NCBI RefSeq assembly: GCF_024171785.1
Contig: NZ_JAMTCK010000005.1
Span: 277,591-341,590, forward strand
DNA: 64,000 nucleotides
Source: Goodfellowiella coeruleoviolacea
GTDB taxonomy: Bacteria > Actinomycetota > Actinomycetes > Mycobacteriales > Pseudonocardiaceae
Reading direction: 5' to 3'
Part shown: positions 1 to 11,896 of the stretch, in pieces
Layout of the letters: the number at the start of each line of letters is the position of its first letter
How positions within the stretch are numbered: the stretch's first letter is position 1
Translations under genes and position numbers: made by a program
The notes under the pieces: model-generated
What the model was told of the DNA's origin: nothing
The model's input: the letters and a program-made list of their open reading frames with translations, nothing else
The model's database searches: none

Positions 1-1
1 A

Positions 2-754
2 GCGGACACCGACACATCAGCGGACACCACCACATCAGCGGGCAGCGCCGACGAGGCCGCGGCGAGCACCGACCCCAACACCGCGTTGCTGCTGCACCCG
101 TACTTCTTCGACTGCCTCAGCCTGGACGGGGTGGACCTGCTGGACCTGCCGCTGCGTGAGCGGCTGGCCGCGCTGGAGCGGGTGGCCGGGCGGTTCCGGG
201 TGCCCTCGGCGCTGGGCACCGGCCCGGAGCTGGCCGCCGAGATCCTGGACGCCGCACTGGCCGCCGGGCACGAGGGCGTGGTGGTCAAGTCCCTGGCCGC
301 GCCGTACGCGGCGGGCCGGCGGGGCCGGGCCTGGCAGAAGGTGAAGCCGGAGCACACCCTGGACCTGGTGGTGCTGGCGGCCGAGTGGGGGCACGGCCGG
401 CGCTCCGGCTACCTGTCCAACCTGCACCTGGGCGCGCGGGACCCGGACGGCGGGCCGCCGATCATGGTGGGCAAGACCTTCAAGGGCCTCACCGACGAGC
501 TGCTGGCCTGGCAGACCTCGGTGTTCCCCACACTGCGCACCCGGGCCACGGACTGGCTGGTGGAACTGCGGCCGGAACTGGTGGTGGAGATCGAACTCGA
601 CGGGGTGCAGGTGAGCCCGCGCTACCCGGGTGGGGTGGCCCTGCGGTTCGCCCGGGTGCTGCGCTACCGGCCGGACAAGAACGCCGACGAGGCGGACACC
701 ATCGACGCGGTGCGTGCGCTGCTGCCCGGCGCGGCCGAGGGCGCCGGCCCGTGA
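2..754 (+). CDS. ATP-dependent DNA ligase, C-terminal part (cut by window edge)
   Basis: The frame is open to the left edge, so only the C-terminal ~250 residues are present. The visible part carries the signatures of the nucleotidyltransferase and OB domains of ATP-dependent DNA ligases: [10 protein letters not shown] (motif IIIa region), EGVVVKS (motif IV), [14 protein letters not shown] (motif V) and [12 protein letters not shown] (motif VI, which contacts ATP phosphates). The enzyme seals nicks in duplex DNA. It resembles actinobacterial LigB/LigC-type repair ligases rather than the NAD+-dependent LigA. A low-complexity Asp/Thr/Ser/Ala stretch is encoded in the first ~85 bases, just before motif IIIa; this looks like a linker insertion. 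Which ligase subtype it is cannot be decided without the N-terminus. Confidence 0.85.
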   Translation, partial: ADTDTSADTTTSAGSADEAAASTDPNTALLLHPYFFDCLSLDGVDLLDLPLRERLAALERVAGRFRVPSALGTGPELAAEILDAALAAGHEGVVVKSLAAPYAAGRRGRAWQKVKPEHTLDLVVLAAEWGHGRRSGYLSNLHLGARDPDGGPPIMVGKTFKGLTDELLAWQTSVFPTLRTRATDWLVELRPELVVEIELDGVQVSPRYPGGVALRFARVLRYRPDKNADEADTIDAVRALLPGAAEGAGP

Positions 755-2320
<1,566 letters not shown>

Positions 2321-2324
2321 CCAC

Positions 2325-2363
2325 TGGGGCGAGCCGGACCTAGCACAACTTCGGCTCGCCCCA
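2325..2363 (+). terminator. Terminator hairpin after guaB1
   Basis: Perfect 12-bp inverted repeat: TGGGGCGAGCCG at 2325-2336 pairs with CGGCTCGCCCCA at 2352-2363, with a 15-nt loop, starting 4 bases after the guaB1 stop codon. There is no T-tract, as is common in high-GC actinobacteria. Confidence 0.75.
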
Positions 2364-2390
2364 CCAACGATCACCCGATCGTGCACGGGG

Positions 2391-2418
2391 TTGTCCACAG
2401 GTCCCGCGGTTGTCCACA
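2391..2418 (+). promoter_or_regulatory. Pair of exact actinobacterial DnaA boxes
   Basis: TTGTCCACA occurs at 2391-2399 and again at 2410-2418, same strand, 19 bp apart start to start. This is the preferred DnaA box of high-GC actinobacteria. The boxes lie in the intergenic gap between guaB1 and the MerR gene. Two boxes are too few for oriC, and dnaA/dnaN are absent here, so a regulatory or DnaA-titrating site is the likelier meaning. Confidence 0.5.
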
Positions 2419-2751
2419 GGCGTGCGCAACGGACCGGTCCACGCGGGGGTGGACGGATAGGCTGGTCCAGGGGACGCCCCCCTGGGAGGGCGGGGGCTGG
2501 CCTTCTTCAGCCGCTGACCCCCGCAACCCGCTGGTCACCCCGGCGAGCAGGCGTCCGCCCCACCTTCGACGCGGCTGCCGGCGGCTGCCCTGCCGCACCT
2601 CCGGCGCGGCTCCCGACGCCCGCACCGCCGTACCTCCGACGCGCGGCTCCCGACAGCTGCCCCGCCCACCCAGACCCCGCCCCCAGCCCCGGCCCGCCCA
2701 GACCCGGCGTGCCCAGCCCCGCACACCCGAGCAAACCACGAGCAAAAACAG

Positions 2752-2782
2752 TTGAGTCTCCAGCGACTGGAAGGTTGAGGCT
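2752..2782 (+). promoter_or_regulatory. Candidate MerR operator/promoter
   Basis: A -35-like TTGAGT at 2752-2757 is followed by the imperfect dyad CTCCAG-CGA-CTGGAAGG, which resembles MerR-family operators (CTCCAGT/ACTGGAAGG type) placed in a long promoter spacer. It ends only a few bases before the GTG of the MerR gene at 2789, which suggests autoregulation from a very short leader. The -10 is weak. The 2460-2740 stretch upstream is C-rich and shows nothing recognisable. Confidence 0.5.
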
Positions 2783-2788
2783 GCCCTC

Positions 2789-3697
2789 GTGACCGACCAC
2801 CCCGAGCTGTTCACCATCGGGCAGCTCGCCCGCACCACCGGCCTGTCGGTGCGCACCGTCCGCTTCTGGTCGGACAGCGGTCTGGTTCCGCCGACAACCC
2901 GCTCCGACAGCGGCTACCGGCTCTACGACGCCACCGCCGTGGCCCGGCTGGACCTGGTGCGCACCCTGCGCGAACTGGGTCTCGACCTGGACACGGTGCG
3001 GCAGGTGCTGTGCCGGCGGGTGACCGTGGCCGAGGTGGCCGAGGCACACGCGGCCGCCCTGGACGCCGAGATCCGCACGCTCACGCTGCGGCGCGCGGTG
3101 CTGCGGGCGGTCGCGCAGCACGGCAGCAGCCAGGAGGAGATGCGGCTCATGCACCAGCTCGCCCAGATGTCCGCGCAGCAGCGGCAACACATCATCGACG
3201 AGTTCGTCGACCAGACCTTCGCCGGCATCGACGCGGACGCGCCAGGCGCCCACATCGGGCAGGCGATGCGCCAGCTGCCGGCGCGACTACCCGACGATCC
3301 CACGGTGGAGCAGGTGAACGCGTGGGTGGAGTTGGCCGAACTCGTGGCCGACCCCGATTTCCGGCGGCGCGTCCGCGAGATGGCGGTGGCCGGGGCGCGC
3401 GGTGCCGACCAGATCGAGGCGCAGCCGTTGGACCTGTCCCAGGTTCCGGCGCTGGTCGGCCCGGCCGTGGCCGAGGGCACCGCGCCGGACTCAGCCGCCG
3501 GCCAGGCCGTGCTGGCGCGGTTGCTGACCGGGGAGCGGACCGCGGCCGAGCGGCACGCGCTCGCCGACGAGCTGGCGACGTTCACCGACCGGCGGGTGGA
3601 GCGGTACTGGGAACTGTTGGGCGTGCTCAACGGGTGGCCCCGACGCGAACCCAGCGTGCCCACCTACGAGTGGCTCATCGCGGCCCTACGCGCCTGA
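2789..3697 (+). CDS. MerR-family transcriptional regulator
   Basis: 302 residues from a GTG start. The N-terminus is a classic MerR winged helix-turn-helix: FTIGQLARTTGLSVRTVRFWSDSGLVPPTTRSDSGYRLY at about residues 8-46, followed by the dimerisation helix up to about residue 110. The C-terminal ~190 residues are alpha-helical, Asp/Glu/Arg-rich, with no cysteines positioned for metal sensing, so metal binding is unlikely; the effector is unknown. A MerR-type dyad sits immediately upstream, consistent with autoregulation. It stands alone, with a convergent phoH2 downstream and a bidirectional terminator between them. Confidence 0.8.
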   Translation: MTDHPELFTIGQLARTTGLSVRTVRFWSDSGLVPPTTRSDSGYRLYDATAVARLDLVRTLRELGLDLDTVRQVLCRRVTVAEVAEAHAAALDAEIRTLTLRRAVLRAVAQHGSSQEEMRLMHQLAQMSAQQRQHIIDEFVDQTFAGIDADAPGAHIGQAMRQLPARLPDDPTVEQVNAWVELAELVADPDFRRRVREMAVAGARGADQIEAQPLDLSQVPALVGPAVAEGTAPDSAAGQAVLARLLTGERTAAERHALADELATFTDRRVERYWELLGVLNGWPRREPSVPTYEWLIAALRA

Positions 3698-3749
3698 CCG
3701 CCCAGCACCGGTGGCCGCCTGAACCAGCCGGAACCAACCTGCACCAGGC

Positions 3750-3787
3750 GGTGGCCGCCGCGGCCACGATCCACCGCGGCGGCCACC
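3750..3787. terminator. Bidirectional terminator between MerR gene and phoH2
   Basis: Perfect 14-bp inverted repeat, GGTGGCCGCCGCGG (3750-3763) with CCGCGGCGGCCACC (3774-3787), 10-nt loop, lying between two convergent genes. Confidence 0.75.
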
Positions 3788-3822
3788 GGATCACCCCGGG
3801 GATCCCGGGCGCACCGGCCGGC

Positions 3823-5184
3823 TCAGCCGGGGTAGCCCTCCAGCATCTCGGTGACCAGCGCGGCGATCGGCGACCGCTCCGAGCGGGTCAGGGTGACGTG
3901 CGCGAACAGCGGGTGGCCCTTGAGCTTCTCGATCACCGCGGCGACGCCGTCGTGCCGGCCGACGCGCAGGTTGTCCCGCTGCGCCACGTCGTGGGTGAGC
4001 ACCACGCGTGAGCCCATGCCCAGCCGGGACAGCACGGTCAGCAGCACGTTGCGCTCCAGCGACTGGGCCTCGTCCACGATCACGAACGAGTCGTGCAGGG
4101 ACCGCCCTCGGATGTGGGTCAGCGGCAGCACCTCCAGCATGCCCCGGTCCAGCACCTCGTCGATGACGTCCTTGCTGACCAGCGCGCCGAGGGTGTCGAA
4201 CACCGCCTGCGCCCACGGCTGCATCTTCTCGTTCTCCGAACCGGGCAGGTAGCCGAGGTCCTGCCCGCCCACCGCGTAGACCGGCCGGAACACCACGACC
4301 TTGCGGTGCTGGCGGCGCTCCATCACCGCTTCCAGCCCGGCGCACAGCGCCAGCGCGGACTTGCCGGTGCCGGCCCGGCCGCCCAGCGAGACGATGCCGA
4401 CCTCGGCGTCCAGCAGCAGGTCCAGCGCGACCCGCTGCTCGGCGGAGCGGCCGTGCAGGCCGAACACCTCCCGGTCGCCGCGCACCAGCCGCACCTGCTT
4501 GTCCGGGGTGACGCGGCCGAGCGCGCTGGCCGTGCCGGCCAGCAGCCGCAGCCCGGTGTGGCAGGGCAGGTCCCTGGCCTCGTCCAGGTCGACCACGCCG
4601 TCCTTGTAGAGCGCGTCCACGACCGGTTGGCCGACCTCGACGTCGGTCATGCCGGTCCAGCCAGAGGGAGTCACGTCCTGGGCCCGGTACTCGTCGGCGT
4701 CCAGTCCCACCGCAGCGGCCTTGACCCGCAGCGGCATGTCCTTGGTGACTAAGGTCACTGCCTTGCCCTCGGCGGCGAGGTTGAGGGCGCAGGCCAGGAT
4801 CCGGGCGTCGTTGGAGTCGGTGCGGAAGCCGGGTGGCAGCACCTCGGGGTCGGTGTGGTTGAGCTCGACGTGCACGGTGCCCTCGGCGTCGCCGAGCGGG
4901 ACCGGGGCGTCCAACCGACCGTGGCGTACCCGCAGGTCATCGAGCAGGCGCAGCGCCTCTCGGGCGAACCAGCCGAGTTCCGGGTGGTGGCGCTTGGCCT
5001 CCAGTTCGCTGATCACCACGAGCGGGAGCACCACGGCGTGCTCGGCGAAGCGGGTGATCGCCCAAGGGTCCGACAGCAGCACCGAGGTGTCCACCACGTA
5101 GGTGCGGGTGGGTGGCACTCCCCGACGCCGGGACGAGCTGCGGGTTGAGCTTGAGGACCGGCTCATGGGACGTCGTGCGGTCAC
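3823..5184 (-). CDS. phoH2: PIN-PhoH fusion protein (PhoH2-like ribonuclease/helicase)
   Basis: 453 residues. The N-terminal PIN domain (about 28-160) begins [13 protein letters not shown], with acidic residues Asp32, Glu61, Asp126 and Asp149 in the expected order for a metal-dependent RNase. The C-terminal PhoH ATPase domain has Walker [10 protein letters not shown] (268-276) and Walker B FVIVDEAQ (367-374). In mycobacteria this fusion unwinds and cleaves RNA and pairs with a small upstream antitoxin gene (phoAT); I see no such small gene immediately upstream here. The GTG start at 5184 was chosen because GAGGGAG lies 5 nt upstream; the open frame extends 18 codons further. Neighbouring order matches Rv1095 synteny. 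Confidence 0.85.
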   Translation of the reverse strand: MTARRPMSRSSSSTRSSSRRRGVPPTRTYVVDTSVLLSDPWAITRFAEHAVVLPLVVISELEAKRHHPELGWFAREALRLLDDLRVRHGRLDAPVPLGDAEGTVHVELNHTDPEVLPPGFRTDSNDARILACALNLAAEGKAVTLVTKDMPLRVKAAAVGLDADEYRAQDVTPSGWTGMTDVEVGQPVVDALYKDGVVDLDEARDLPCHTGLRLLAGTASALGRVTPDKQVRLVRGDREVFGLHGRSAEQRVALDLLLDAEVGIVSLGGRAGTGKSALALCAGLEAVMERRQHRKVVVFRPVYAVGGQDLGYLPGSENEKMQPWAQAVFDTLGALVSKDVIDEVLDRGMLEVLPLTHIRGRSLHDSFVIVDEAQSLERNVLLTVLSRLGMGSRVVLTHDVAQRDNLRVGRHDGVAAVIEKLKGHPLFAHVTLTRSERSPIAALVTEMLEGYPG

Positions 5185-5768
5185 GGCAACTCCCTCACGG
5201 CCGCGGCGCCCGCGACCGCTCCTCGCTGGGCCAGGCACACCACCCGTGGTTGGCCTGCCGGCTCACGTCGTCACCGACGTCGAGTCCACAGGCCACGAGG
5301 GCCGGGCGCCGGCCCCCGCGCGTTCGCCGTGGACGGTGCGCGACCGTCCGGACAACACCAGCTGCGACCAAGGGCCTCCCGGGGCGGGCCGCATAGGTCA
5401 CGACCCACCACCAACGGACGCTACCTGCGATTGAGCCGGATCGGCAGGGAGCCACACAGGTGATTCACCACCTCGTCACAACACCGCTAGCCAGGCGACA
5501 CCGTCCTACTAACGGTGATATCAGTCACAGCGGAAGATCACCCTGGTGGTTCCTTGACCGCGCGGGACACCAGGAACTGGGCAGCGCCCCGCCAACCGTT
5601 ACCCCGCGGCCCGGGTGACCGAACGCGGGCGCGCGGCAGCGGCGGGATCGGCCGGGACCCCGCTCGGCGACGGCGGCGGGTGAGCGCGCGACAAAGCCGT
5701 ACCGCGATGTGACCACCACCGCTACTACCACAGCCAACAACGATGAGCAGAATTTGTAAAAGGTAAGC
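5185..5768. other. Long non-coding gap upstream of phoH2
   Basis: About 580 bases with no credible gene. It must hold the phoH2 promoter (minus strand) and, at its right end, an AT-richer stretch before the first secreted-protein gene. A small perfect hairpin (GGACGGT 5331-5337 with ACCGTCC 5343-5349) is visible. Nothing else recognisable. Confidence 0.4.
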
Positions 5769-5939
5769 ACCAGAACAGGCGACATTAAACAATCGGGGCG
5801 TCACACAATGGGGGCAGAAGCGCCCTTCACCACTCCGCCACCCGGTACGTTTTCTTCGCGAGGGCCCCACCCGACCCGGAGCCCCGGTAAGTCTCCGGGC
5901 ACCCACTGGGGAAACCCCGAAACAGAGGAGAGTGCGAAA
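5769..5939 (+). promoter_or_regulatory. Promoter and conserved 5' leader of secreted-protein gene 1
   Basis: The segment from ACCAGAACAGGCGACAT (5769-5785) to the ribosome-binding site is shared almost base for base with the leader of copy 2 (from 6574), and its distal half also with copy 3. It contains the hairpin CCGGAG...CTCCGG and then GGGGAAACCCC, just before the GAGGAG ribosome-binding site at 5926-5931. The conservation is stronger than expected for spacer DNA and suggests a shared promoter and a structured leader. Confidence 0.55.
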
Positions 5940-6284
5940 GTGCTGAAGAAGGCAGGCATTGTGGCCGCCGCCGCGGCTAGCCTGATGATGTTCGGCGCCC
6001 CGGCGTTCGCCGCCCCGGCTGGTCCCCCGGCGACCACCACGAGCGCGATCGCTGACGACGACTGGTCGGCCGCGTCCGGTATCGACACCGAAGAGGCCGA
6101 GCAGAACGGCCTGCTCAACCTGAACGACACCGAGATTCTCGACAACGTCAACCTGTGCGAGATCATCCCGATCATCGAGGTCGAGATCCCGATCGGGGAC
6201 GGCGCCCAGGGCACCAACTGCCAGGTTGCCAACGCCGAGGAGAACCAGGGCGTCAACAGCTCCAACAGCGAAGACCCCAAGTGA
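5940..6284 (+). CDS. Small secreted two-cysteine protein, copy 1
   Basis: 114 residues: a signal peptide (VLKKAGIVAAAAASLMMFG, cleavage near GAPAFA|AP), an acidic linker, then a hydrophobic segment LCEIIPIIEVEIPIGDG with cysteines about 20 residues apart and an Asn/Ser/Gln-rich tail ending EDPK. Secreted, mature part about 90 residues. The layout (short, two Cys, hydrophobic, Asn-rich tail) recalls rodlins of Streptomyces aerial hyphae, but no function is proven. The start is the GTG at 5940: the GTG two codons earlier in copies 2 and 3 is GCG here, and GAGGAG lies 8 nt upstream of 5940. First of three tandem paralogues. Confidence 0.75.
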   Translation: MLKKAGIVAAAAASLMMFGAPAFAAPAGPPATTTSAIADDDWSAASGIDTEEAEQNGLLNLNDTEILDNVNLCEIIPIIEVEIPIGDGAQGTNCQVANAEENQGVNSSNSEDPK

Positions 6285-6321
6285 GTGGCTTAGCCGTTCG
6301 CTTGGCTGAACCCCTGTACGG

Positions 6322-6367
6322 AAGGGCGGTGGCCCGGACTGAGTTCCGCGCCACCGCCCTTCCTTTT
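6322..6367 (+). terminator. Terminator of secreted-protein gene 1
   Basis: Perfect 12-bp stem AAGGGCGGTGGC (6322-6333) / GCCACCGCCCTT (6350-6361) followed by CCTTTT, a good intrinsic terminator. The same hairpin follows copy 2. Confidence 0.85.
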
Positions 6368-6573
6368 CCCTTTTCCGCCGCGGCCACCGCGTGCGCGAGC
6401 GGCGCGCGGCGAGCGGGTGATGACGTGGGTGCCGGTTGATCAGCGCCGAACACGGTGCGTCATGCGGTCACCCCTGGCAACCGGGGCCTCGGGACGGTGA
6501 AGCCTGATCGGGTAGCCCGGGGAAACAGCGAAATCGGTGCACGATTATGGGCGGAACCGGTAGCTGTTGAACT

Positions 6574-6739
6574 ACCAGAACAGGCGACATAGACAATCAG
6601 GGCGTCACACAATAGTGGCAGAACCGGCATTGATGCGTCGGTCAGCCGGTACGTTCTTTCTCCGAGGGCCCCACTGGTCCCGGAGCCCCGGTAAGCCTCC
6701 GGACACCCGCTGGGGAAACCCCGCTAAACAGAGGAGAGT
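6574..6739 (+). promoter_or_regulatory. Promoter and conserved 5' leader of secreted-protein gene 2
   Basis: Near copy of 5769-5939: ACCAGAACAGGCGACAT at 6574-6590, then a conserved stretch, the CCGGAG/CTCCGG hairpin, GGGGAAACCCC and GAGGAG (6731-6736). The gap 6368-6573 before it shows no gene. Confidence 0.55.
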
Positions 6740-6745
6740 GTGAAA

Positions 6746-7087
6746 GTGCTGAAGAAGGCAGGCATTGTGGCCGCCGCCGCGGCTAGCCTGATGATGTTCG
6801 GCGCCCCGGCGTTCGCTGCCCCGGCTGGTCCCCCGGCGACCACCCATTCCGGCACCGGCGGCCAGTCCTCGGCGGCGTCCGGCATCGACACCGATGAGGT
6901 CGACCAGAACGCTCTGGTCAACCTCAACGACACGCAGATTCTCGACAACCTCAACATCTGCGAGATCATCCCGATCATCGAGGTCGAGATCCCGATCGGG
7001 GACGGCGCCCAGGGCACCAACTGCCAGGTTGCCGACGCCCAGGAGAACCAGGGCGTCAGCAGCGCCAACAGCGAAGACCCCAAGTGA
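6746..7087 (+). CDS. Small secreted two-cysteine protein, copy 2
   Basis: 113 residues counted from GTG 6746, or 115 from GTG 6740. It is nearly identical to copy 1 in the signal peptide and the LCEIIPIIEVEIPIGDGAQG core, with differences clustered in the linker after the signal peptide (HSGTGGQSS against SAIADDDWS). The alignment with copy 1, whose first GTG is lost, supports 6746 as the true start, 9 nt after GAGGAG. Together with flanks it forms a recent ~590-bp tandem duplication (5769-6361 and 6574-7164). Exported; function unknown. Confidence 0.75.
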   Translation: MLKKAGIVAAAAASLMMFGAPAFAAPAGPPATTHSGTGGQSSAASGIDTDEVDQNALVNLNDTQILDNLNICEIIPIIEVEIPIGDGAQGTNCQVADAQENQGVSSANSEDPK

Positions 7088-7124
7088 GTGGCTTAGCCGT
7101 TCGCTTGGCTGAACCCCTGCACGA

Positions 7125-7164
7125 AAGGGCGGTGGCCCGGACTGAGTTCCGCGCCACCGCCCTT
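7125..7164 (+). terminator. Terminator of secreted-protein gene 2
   Basis: Perfect 12-bp stem AAGGGCGGTGGC (7125-7136) / GCCACCGCCCTT (7153-7164), the same hairpin as after copy 1. Confidence 0.8.
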
Positions 7165-7426
7165 GCCTTGTCCCTCCGTTGCTGAGGAAACGGCCGGCCC
7201 GGGCCACTGCCACCGGAGCAGGCGGTGGCGATGCGCGCGGCCGGTCCGGCTGCTGCTCGACACCGACGCCGGACAGCAGCACCAGCGACGACCCCGGAAC
7301 CCACCGCCGCAGCCGGCCGGTACGTCGTTCGCTCCGGGCCTCACCCGTTCCGGAGCCCCGGTAACCCCGCCGGGCGAACAACTGGGGAAACCCCGGGAAA
7401 CCCCGTTGACCAAGGAGAGTGTGAAA

Positions 7427-7741
7427 GTGCTGAAGAAGGCAGGCTTCGTGGCCGCCACCGCTGCTGGCCTGATGGTGTTCGGCGCCCCGGCGTTCGCCGC
7501 CCCAGCCGGTCCCCCCGCGACCAGTGGCACGGCCGGCGTCGACCAGTCAGCGGCGTCCAGCGTCGACACCGACGAGAACGACCTCACCGGTCTGCTGATC
7601 CTCGAAGACGACGACGTGCTGGACAACGACATCCTCTGCGCCATCTTTCCCAACATCGCCATTACCAGCACGACCTGCGTCGTCCAGAACAACACGGACA
7701 ACCAGAACACCACCAGCTCCACCGGGGACGAGCCGAAGTGA
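7427..7741 (+). CDS. Small secreted two-cysteine protein, copy 3 (diverged)
   Basis: 104 residues from GTG 7427 (AAGGAG at 7412-7417, 9 nt spacing; a GTG two codons earlier is possible). The signal peptide VLKKAGFVAATAAGLMVFG and the cleavage region GAPAFAAPAGPPAT are conserved, while the mature part has diverged: LCAIFPNIAITSTTC keeps the two cysteines but with a shorter hydrophobic loop, followed by an Asn/Thr-rich tail ending DEPK. The proximal leader (CGGAGCCCCGGTAA and GGGGAAACCCC) is kept although the upstream promoter half is not recognisable. The gap 7165-7426 otherwise shows nothing. Probably the older member of the family. Confidence 0.75.
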   Translation: MLKKAGFVAATAAGLMVFGAPAFAAPAGPPATSGTAGVDQSAASSVDTDENDLTGLLILEDDDVLDNDILCAIFPNIAITSTTCVVQNNTDNQNTTSSTGDEPK

Positions 7742-7775
7742 GTGGATCGGCCGATCCCGGCACGGCCTGACCGAA

Positions 7776-7814
7776 GGGGCCGGTGGCCCGGACGAGTTCC
7801 ACGCCACCGGCCCC
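7776..7814. terminator. Terminator between secreted-protein gene 3 and the prenyl synthase gene
   Basis: Perfect stem GGGGCCGGTGGC (7776-7787) / GCCACCGGCCCC (7803-7814). It lies between convergent genes and may serve both. Confidence 0.8.
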
Positions 7815-7844
7815 TCGCGGTCCCGCGATCACCCGCGGCGGTGC

Positions 7845-8627
7845 TCAGGAGCCGAACCGGCGGTGGCGGATCGCGTAGTCGCGCAGCGCGCGCAGGAAGT
7901 CGGTGCGGCGGAACTCCGGCCAGTACGCCTCGCAGAACCAGAACTCCGAGTGCACCGACTGCCAGAGCATGAACCCGGACAGCCGCTGCTCACCCGAGGT
8001 GCGGATGACCAGGTCGGGATCGGGCTGGCCGGAGGTGTACAGGTGCTCGGCGATGTGGTCCACGTCCAGCACCTCGGCCAGTTCCTCGATGGTGGCGCCG
8101 GCCTCGGCGTGCTGGAGCAGCAGTTTGCGCACGGCGTCGGCGATCTCCTGCCGGCCGCCGTAGCCGATGGCCACGTTGACCTGCATGCCCGTGCGGTTCC
8201 TGGTGCGCAGCGTGGCCGCGGAGATCCGCGCCGCGGTCTCGGTGGGCAGCACGTCCAGCGCGCCCACGTGCCGCAGCCGCCACGGGTTGCCCGGCTCGGC
8301 CAGCTCGTCGGTGATGTCGCAGATGATCTCCAGCAGCTGGCTCAGTTCCTCCGGCGGCCGGTTGACCAGGTTGTCGGTGGACAGCAGCCACACCGTGACG
8401 ACCTCGACCCCGGCCTCCCGGCACCAGCCGAGCATCTCCACCAACTGGCGGGCGCCGGCCCGGTGGCCGTCGGCCACGTCGGCGAAGCCCGCTTCCCTGG
8501 CCCACCGCCGGTTGCCGTCCATGATCAGCCCGACGTGTCGAGGCCGCTGCAACCCGTCGAGCTGCCGGCTCAGCCGCCGCTCATAGGCCTTGTAGACCAG
8601 CCTTTTCACCTGTGCGCGAAGCCCCAC
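7845..8627 (-). CDS. uppS: Isoprenyl transferase, short-chain Z-prenyl diphosphate synthase type
   Basis: 260 residues with the cis-prenyltransferase signature [14 protein letters not shown] (catalytic Asp37), [12 protein letters not shown] and the C-terminal [27 protein letters not shown]. It condenses isopentenyl diphosphate with an allylic diphosphate to make Z-polyprenyl diphosphate, the precursor of the lipid carrier for cell-wall polymers. Its head-to-head pairing with a hemolysin III gene mirrors Rv1086/Rv1085c, so the (2Z,6E)-farnesyl diphosphate synthase role of Rv1086 is favoured over long-chain undecaprenyl/decaprenyl synthase; chain length cannot be read from the sequence. Confidence 0.88.
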   Translation of the reverse strand: MGLRAQVKRLVYKAYERRLSRQLDGLQRPRHVGLIMDGNRRWAREAGFADVADGHRAGARQLVEMLGWCREAGVEVVTVWLLSTDNLVNRPPEELSQLLEIICDITDELAEPGNPWRLRHVGALDVLPTETAARISAATLRTRNRTGMQVNVAIGYGGRQEIADAVRKLLLQHAEAGATIEELAEVLDVDHIAEHLYTSGQPDPDLVIRTSGEQRLSGFMLWQSVHSEFWFCEAYWPEFRRTDFLRALRDYAIRHRRFGS

Positions 8628-8782
8628 GTCCAGACAGCGTACGCCCAGTGGCCAAGCTCACTGGTCACCCCCGCGCGGCCGGGCGAACCCGCTGGTGGAC
8701 CGGGGTCCAGTCGGGTCAGGGCAGGTCAGGGCCTGGAGCACGAGCCAGGACAGCGAACCTACGGTCGAGTAACCTCGGTCGG

Positions 8783-9469
8783 GTGACCACCGCGTCAACG
8801 ACCCTCGACCCACGCTCAGCACCGCTGGTCAAGCCGCGGCTGCGCGGGTGGCTGCACTTCTGGTCCTTCATCGCGTCCGTGGCCGCCGGGGCGGTGCTGG
8901 TCGCCGTGGCCGCGGCCACCGTCTCGACCACGGCCGCCGTGGCCACCTCGGTCTACGCGGCCACCGTGCTCGGCCTGTTCGGCGTGAGCGCCCTCTACCA
9001 CCGGCACAACTGGGTCAGCACCAGGGCACGCGCCTGGATGAAACGCCTCGACCACTCGATGATCTTCGTGTTCATCGCCGGCACCTACACGCCGTTCTCC
9101 CTGCTGGCCATGCCCAGGGACACCGGAACCGTGGTGCTGTGGGTGGTGTGGGGCGGCGCCCTGGCCGGGGTGGCGCTGAAGCTGGCCTGGCCGCACGCGC
9201 CGCGCTGGCTGGGCGTGCCGATCTACGTGGCGCTCGGCTGGGTGGCCGTGTTCGTGCTGCCCGACCTGCTGCACCACGCGGGCCTGGCCGCCCTGGTCCT
9301 GCTGCTGGCCGGCGGCGTGCTGTACACGCTGGGCGCGGTCTGCTACGCCAGCCGCTGGCCCGACCCGTGGCCGAAGACATTCGGATACCACGAGTTCTTC
9401 CACGCGGCCACGGTGCTCGCCGCGATCTGCCACTACATCGCGATCTGGCTGACCCTCTACCACGCCTAG
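8783..9469 (+). CDS. Hemolysin III / TrhA family membrane protein
   Basis: 228 residues from GTG 8783; the open frame runs further upstream but those codons show no conserved sequence. Seven predicted membrane helices, with family motifs SALYHRHNW (about residue 73), [15 protein letters not shown] and the C-terminal [18 protein letters not shown], whose histidines and acidic residues form the PAQR-like metal site. Members of this family have been linked to membrane-lipid homeostasis; the haemolytic name is historical. Divergent from uppS, as in Rv1085c/Rv1086, and converging on the YyaL-type gene with only 10 bases between them. Confidence 0.85.
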   Translation: MTTASTTLDPRSAPLVKPRLRGWLHFWSFIASVAAGAVLVAVAAATVSTTAAVATSVYAATVLGLFGVSALYHRHNWVSTRARAWMKRLDHSMIFVFIAGTYTPFSLLAMPRDTGTVVLWVVWGGALAGVALKLAWPHAPRWLGVPIYVALGWVAVFVLPDLLHHAGLAALVLLLAGGVLYTLGAVCYASRWPDPWPKTFGYHEFFHAATVLAAICHYIAIWLTLYHA

Positions 9470-9479
9470 GGGGTGCTGG

Positions 9480-11501
<2,022 letters not shown>

Positions 11502-11539
11502 CACCCCTCCTCGCCTCGGCCGGGCAGCCCGGACGCGGG

Positions 11540-11896
11540 CTAGGGCTTGCCCTTGCCGCTCTTGCCACCCCTGGTGGCCTTGCCGGCCGACTTGGCCGAC
11601 CCGGCGGCCGGCTTGGCCGCGGGCGCGGTCGTGGCCACGTCCGCCTTCGCCGCCCCGGCGGCGGAGCCGGGCTCGGCCGCCGTGTCAAAGGTGGCCGGCA
11701 GCCGCTTGAGGTGCTTGGTCATGGACCGCACCAGGAAGGCCACGGCCACGAAGAACAGGATCAACACGACCAGGGCGACCGGCGAGGACTTGCCGAAGTC
11801 CTCGCCCTGGCCACCCGGGTCGTTCTGGCTCTGCGCGAGCACCAGTGCCGCGGTGTGCGGCACTGGCTGCGCCAACTCGACCGGCAGGCTGATCAC
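11540..11896 (-). CDS. Small membrane protein downstream of mca (Rv1083-like)
   Basis: 118 residues. It starts with a GTG that overlaps the mca stop (GTGA), which indicates translational coupling. A Pro/Gln-rich exported N-terminus is followed by one membrane helix ([20 protein letters not shown], about residues 45-64) and an Ala/Lys/Gly-rich basic C-terminus, presumably cytoplasmic. Position and layout match Rv1083 between mca and the YyaL-type gene. Function unknown. Confidence 0.75.
   Translation of the reverse strand: MISLPVELAQPVPHTAALVLAQSQNDPGGQGEDFGKSSPVALVVLILFFVAVAFLVRSMTKHLKRLPATFDTAAEPGSAAGAAKADVATTAPAAKPAAGSAKSAGKATRGGKSGKGKP

Larger units (their letters stand above)
5769..7164 (+). 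repeat. Tandem ~590-bp duplication including promoter, gene and terminator
   Basis: The units 5769-6361 and 6574-7164 align over promoter, leader, gene and terminator with high identity; the ~210 bases between them differ. The terminator segments are near-identical, so the duplication is recent or kept uniform by gene conversion. Confidence 0.75.

Noticed and set aside
2391-2418. Replication origin
   Set aside because: Only two DnaA boxes and no dnaA, dnaN, gyrB or AT-rich unwinding element nearby.
2381-2755. Plus-strand ORF in the guaB1-MerR gap
   Set aside because: Begins in the DnaA-box area and reads as Pro/Arg-rich low complexity with no codon bias; treated as non-coding.
5808-5939. 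Longer N-terminus for secreted protein 1
   Set aside because: The upstream codons overlap the conserved leader and would bury the signal peptide; the paralogues lack this extension in a comparable form.
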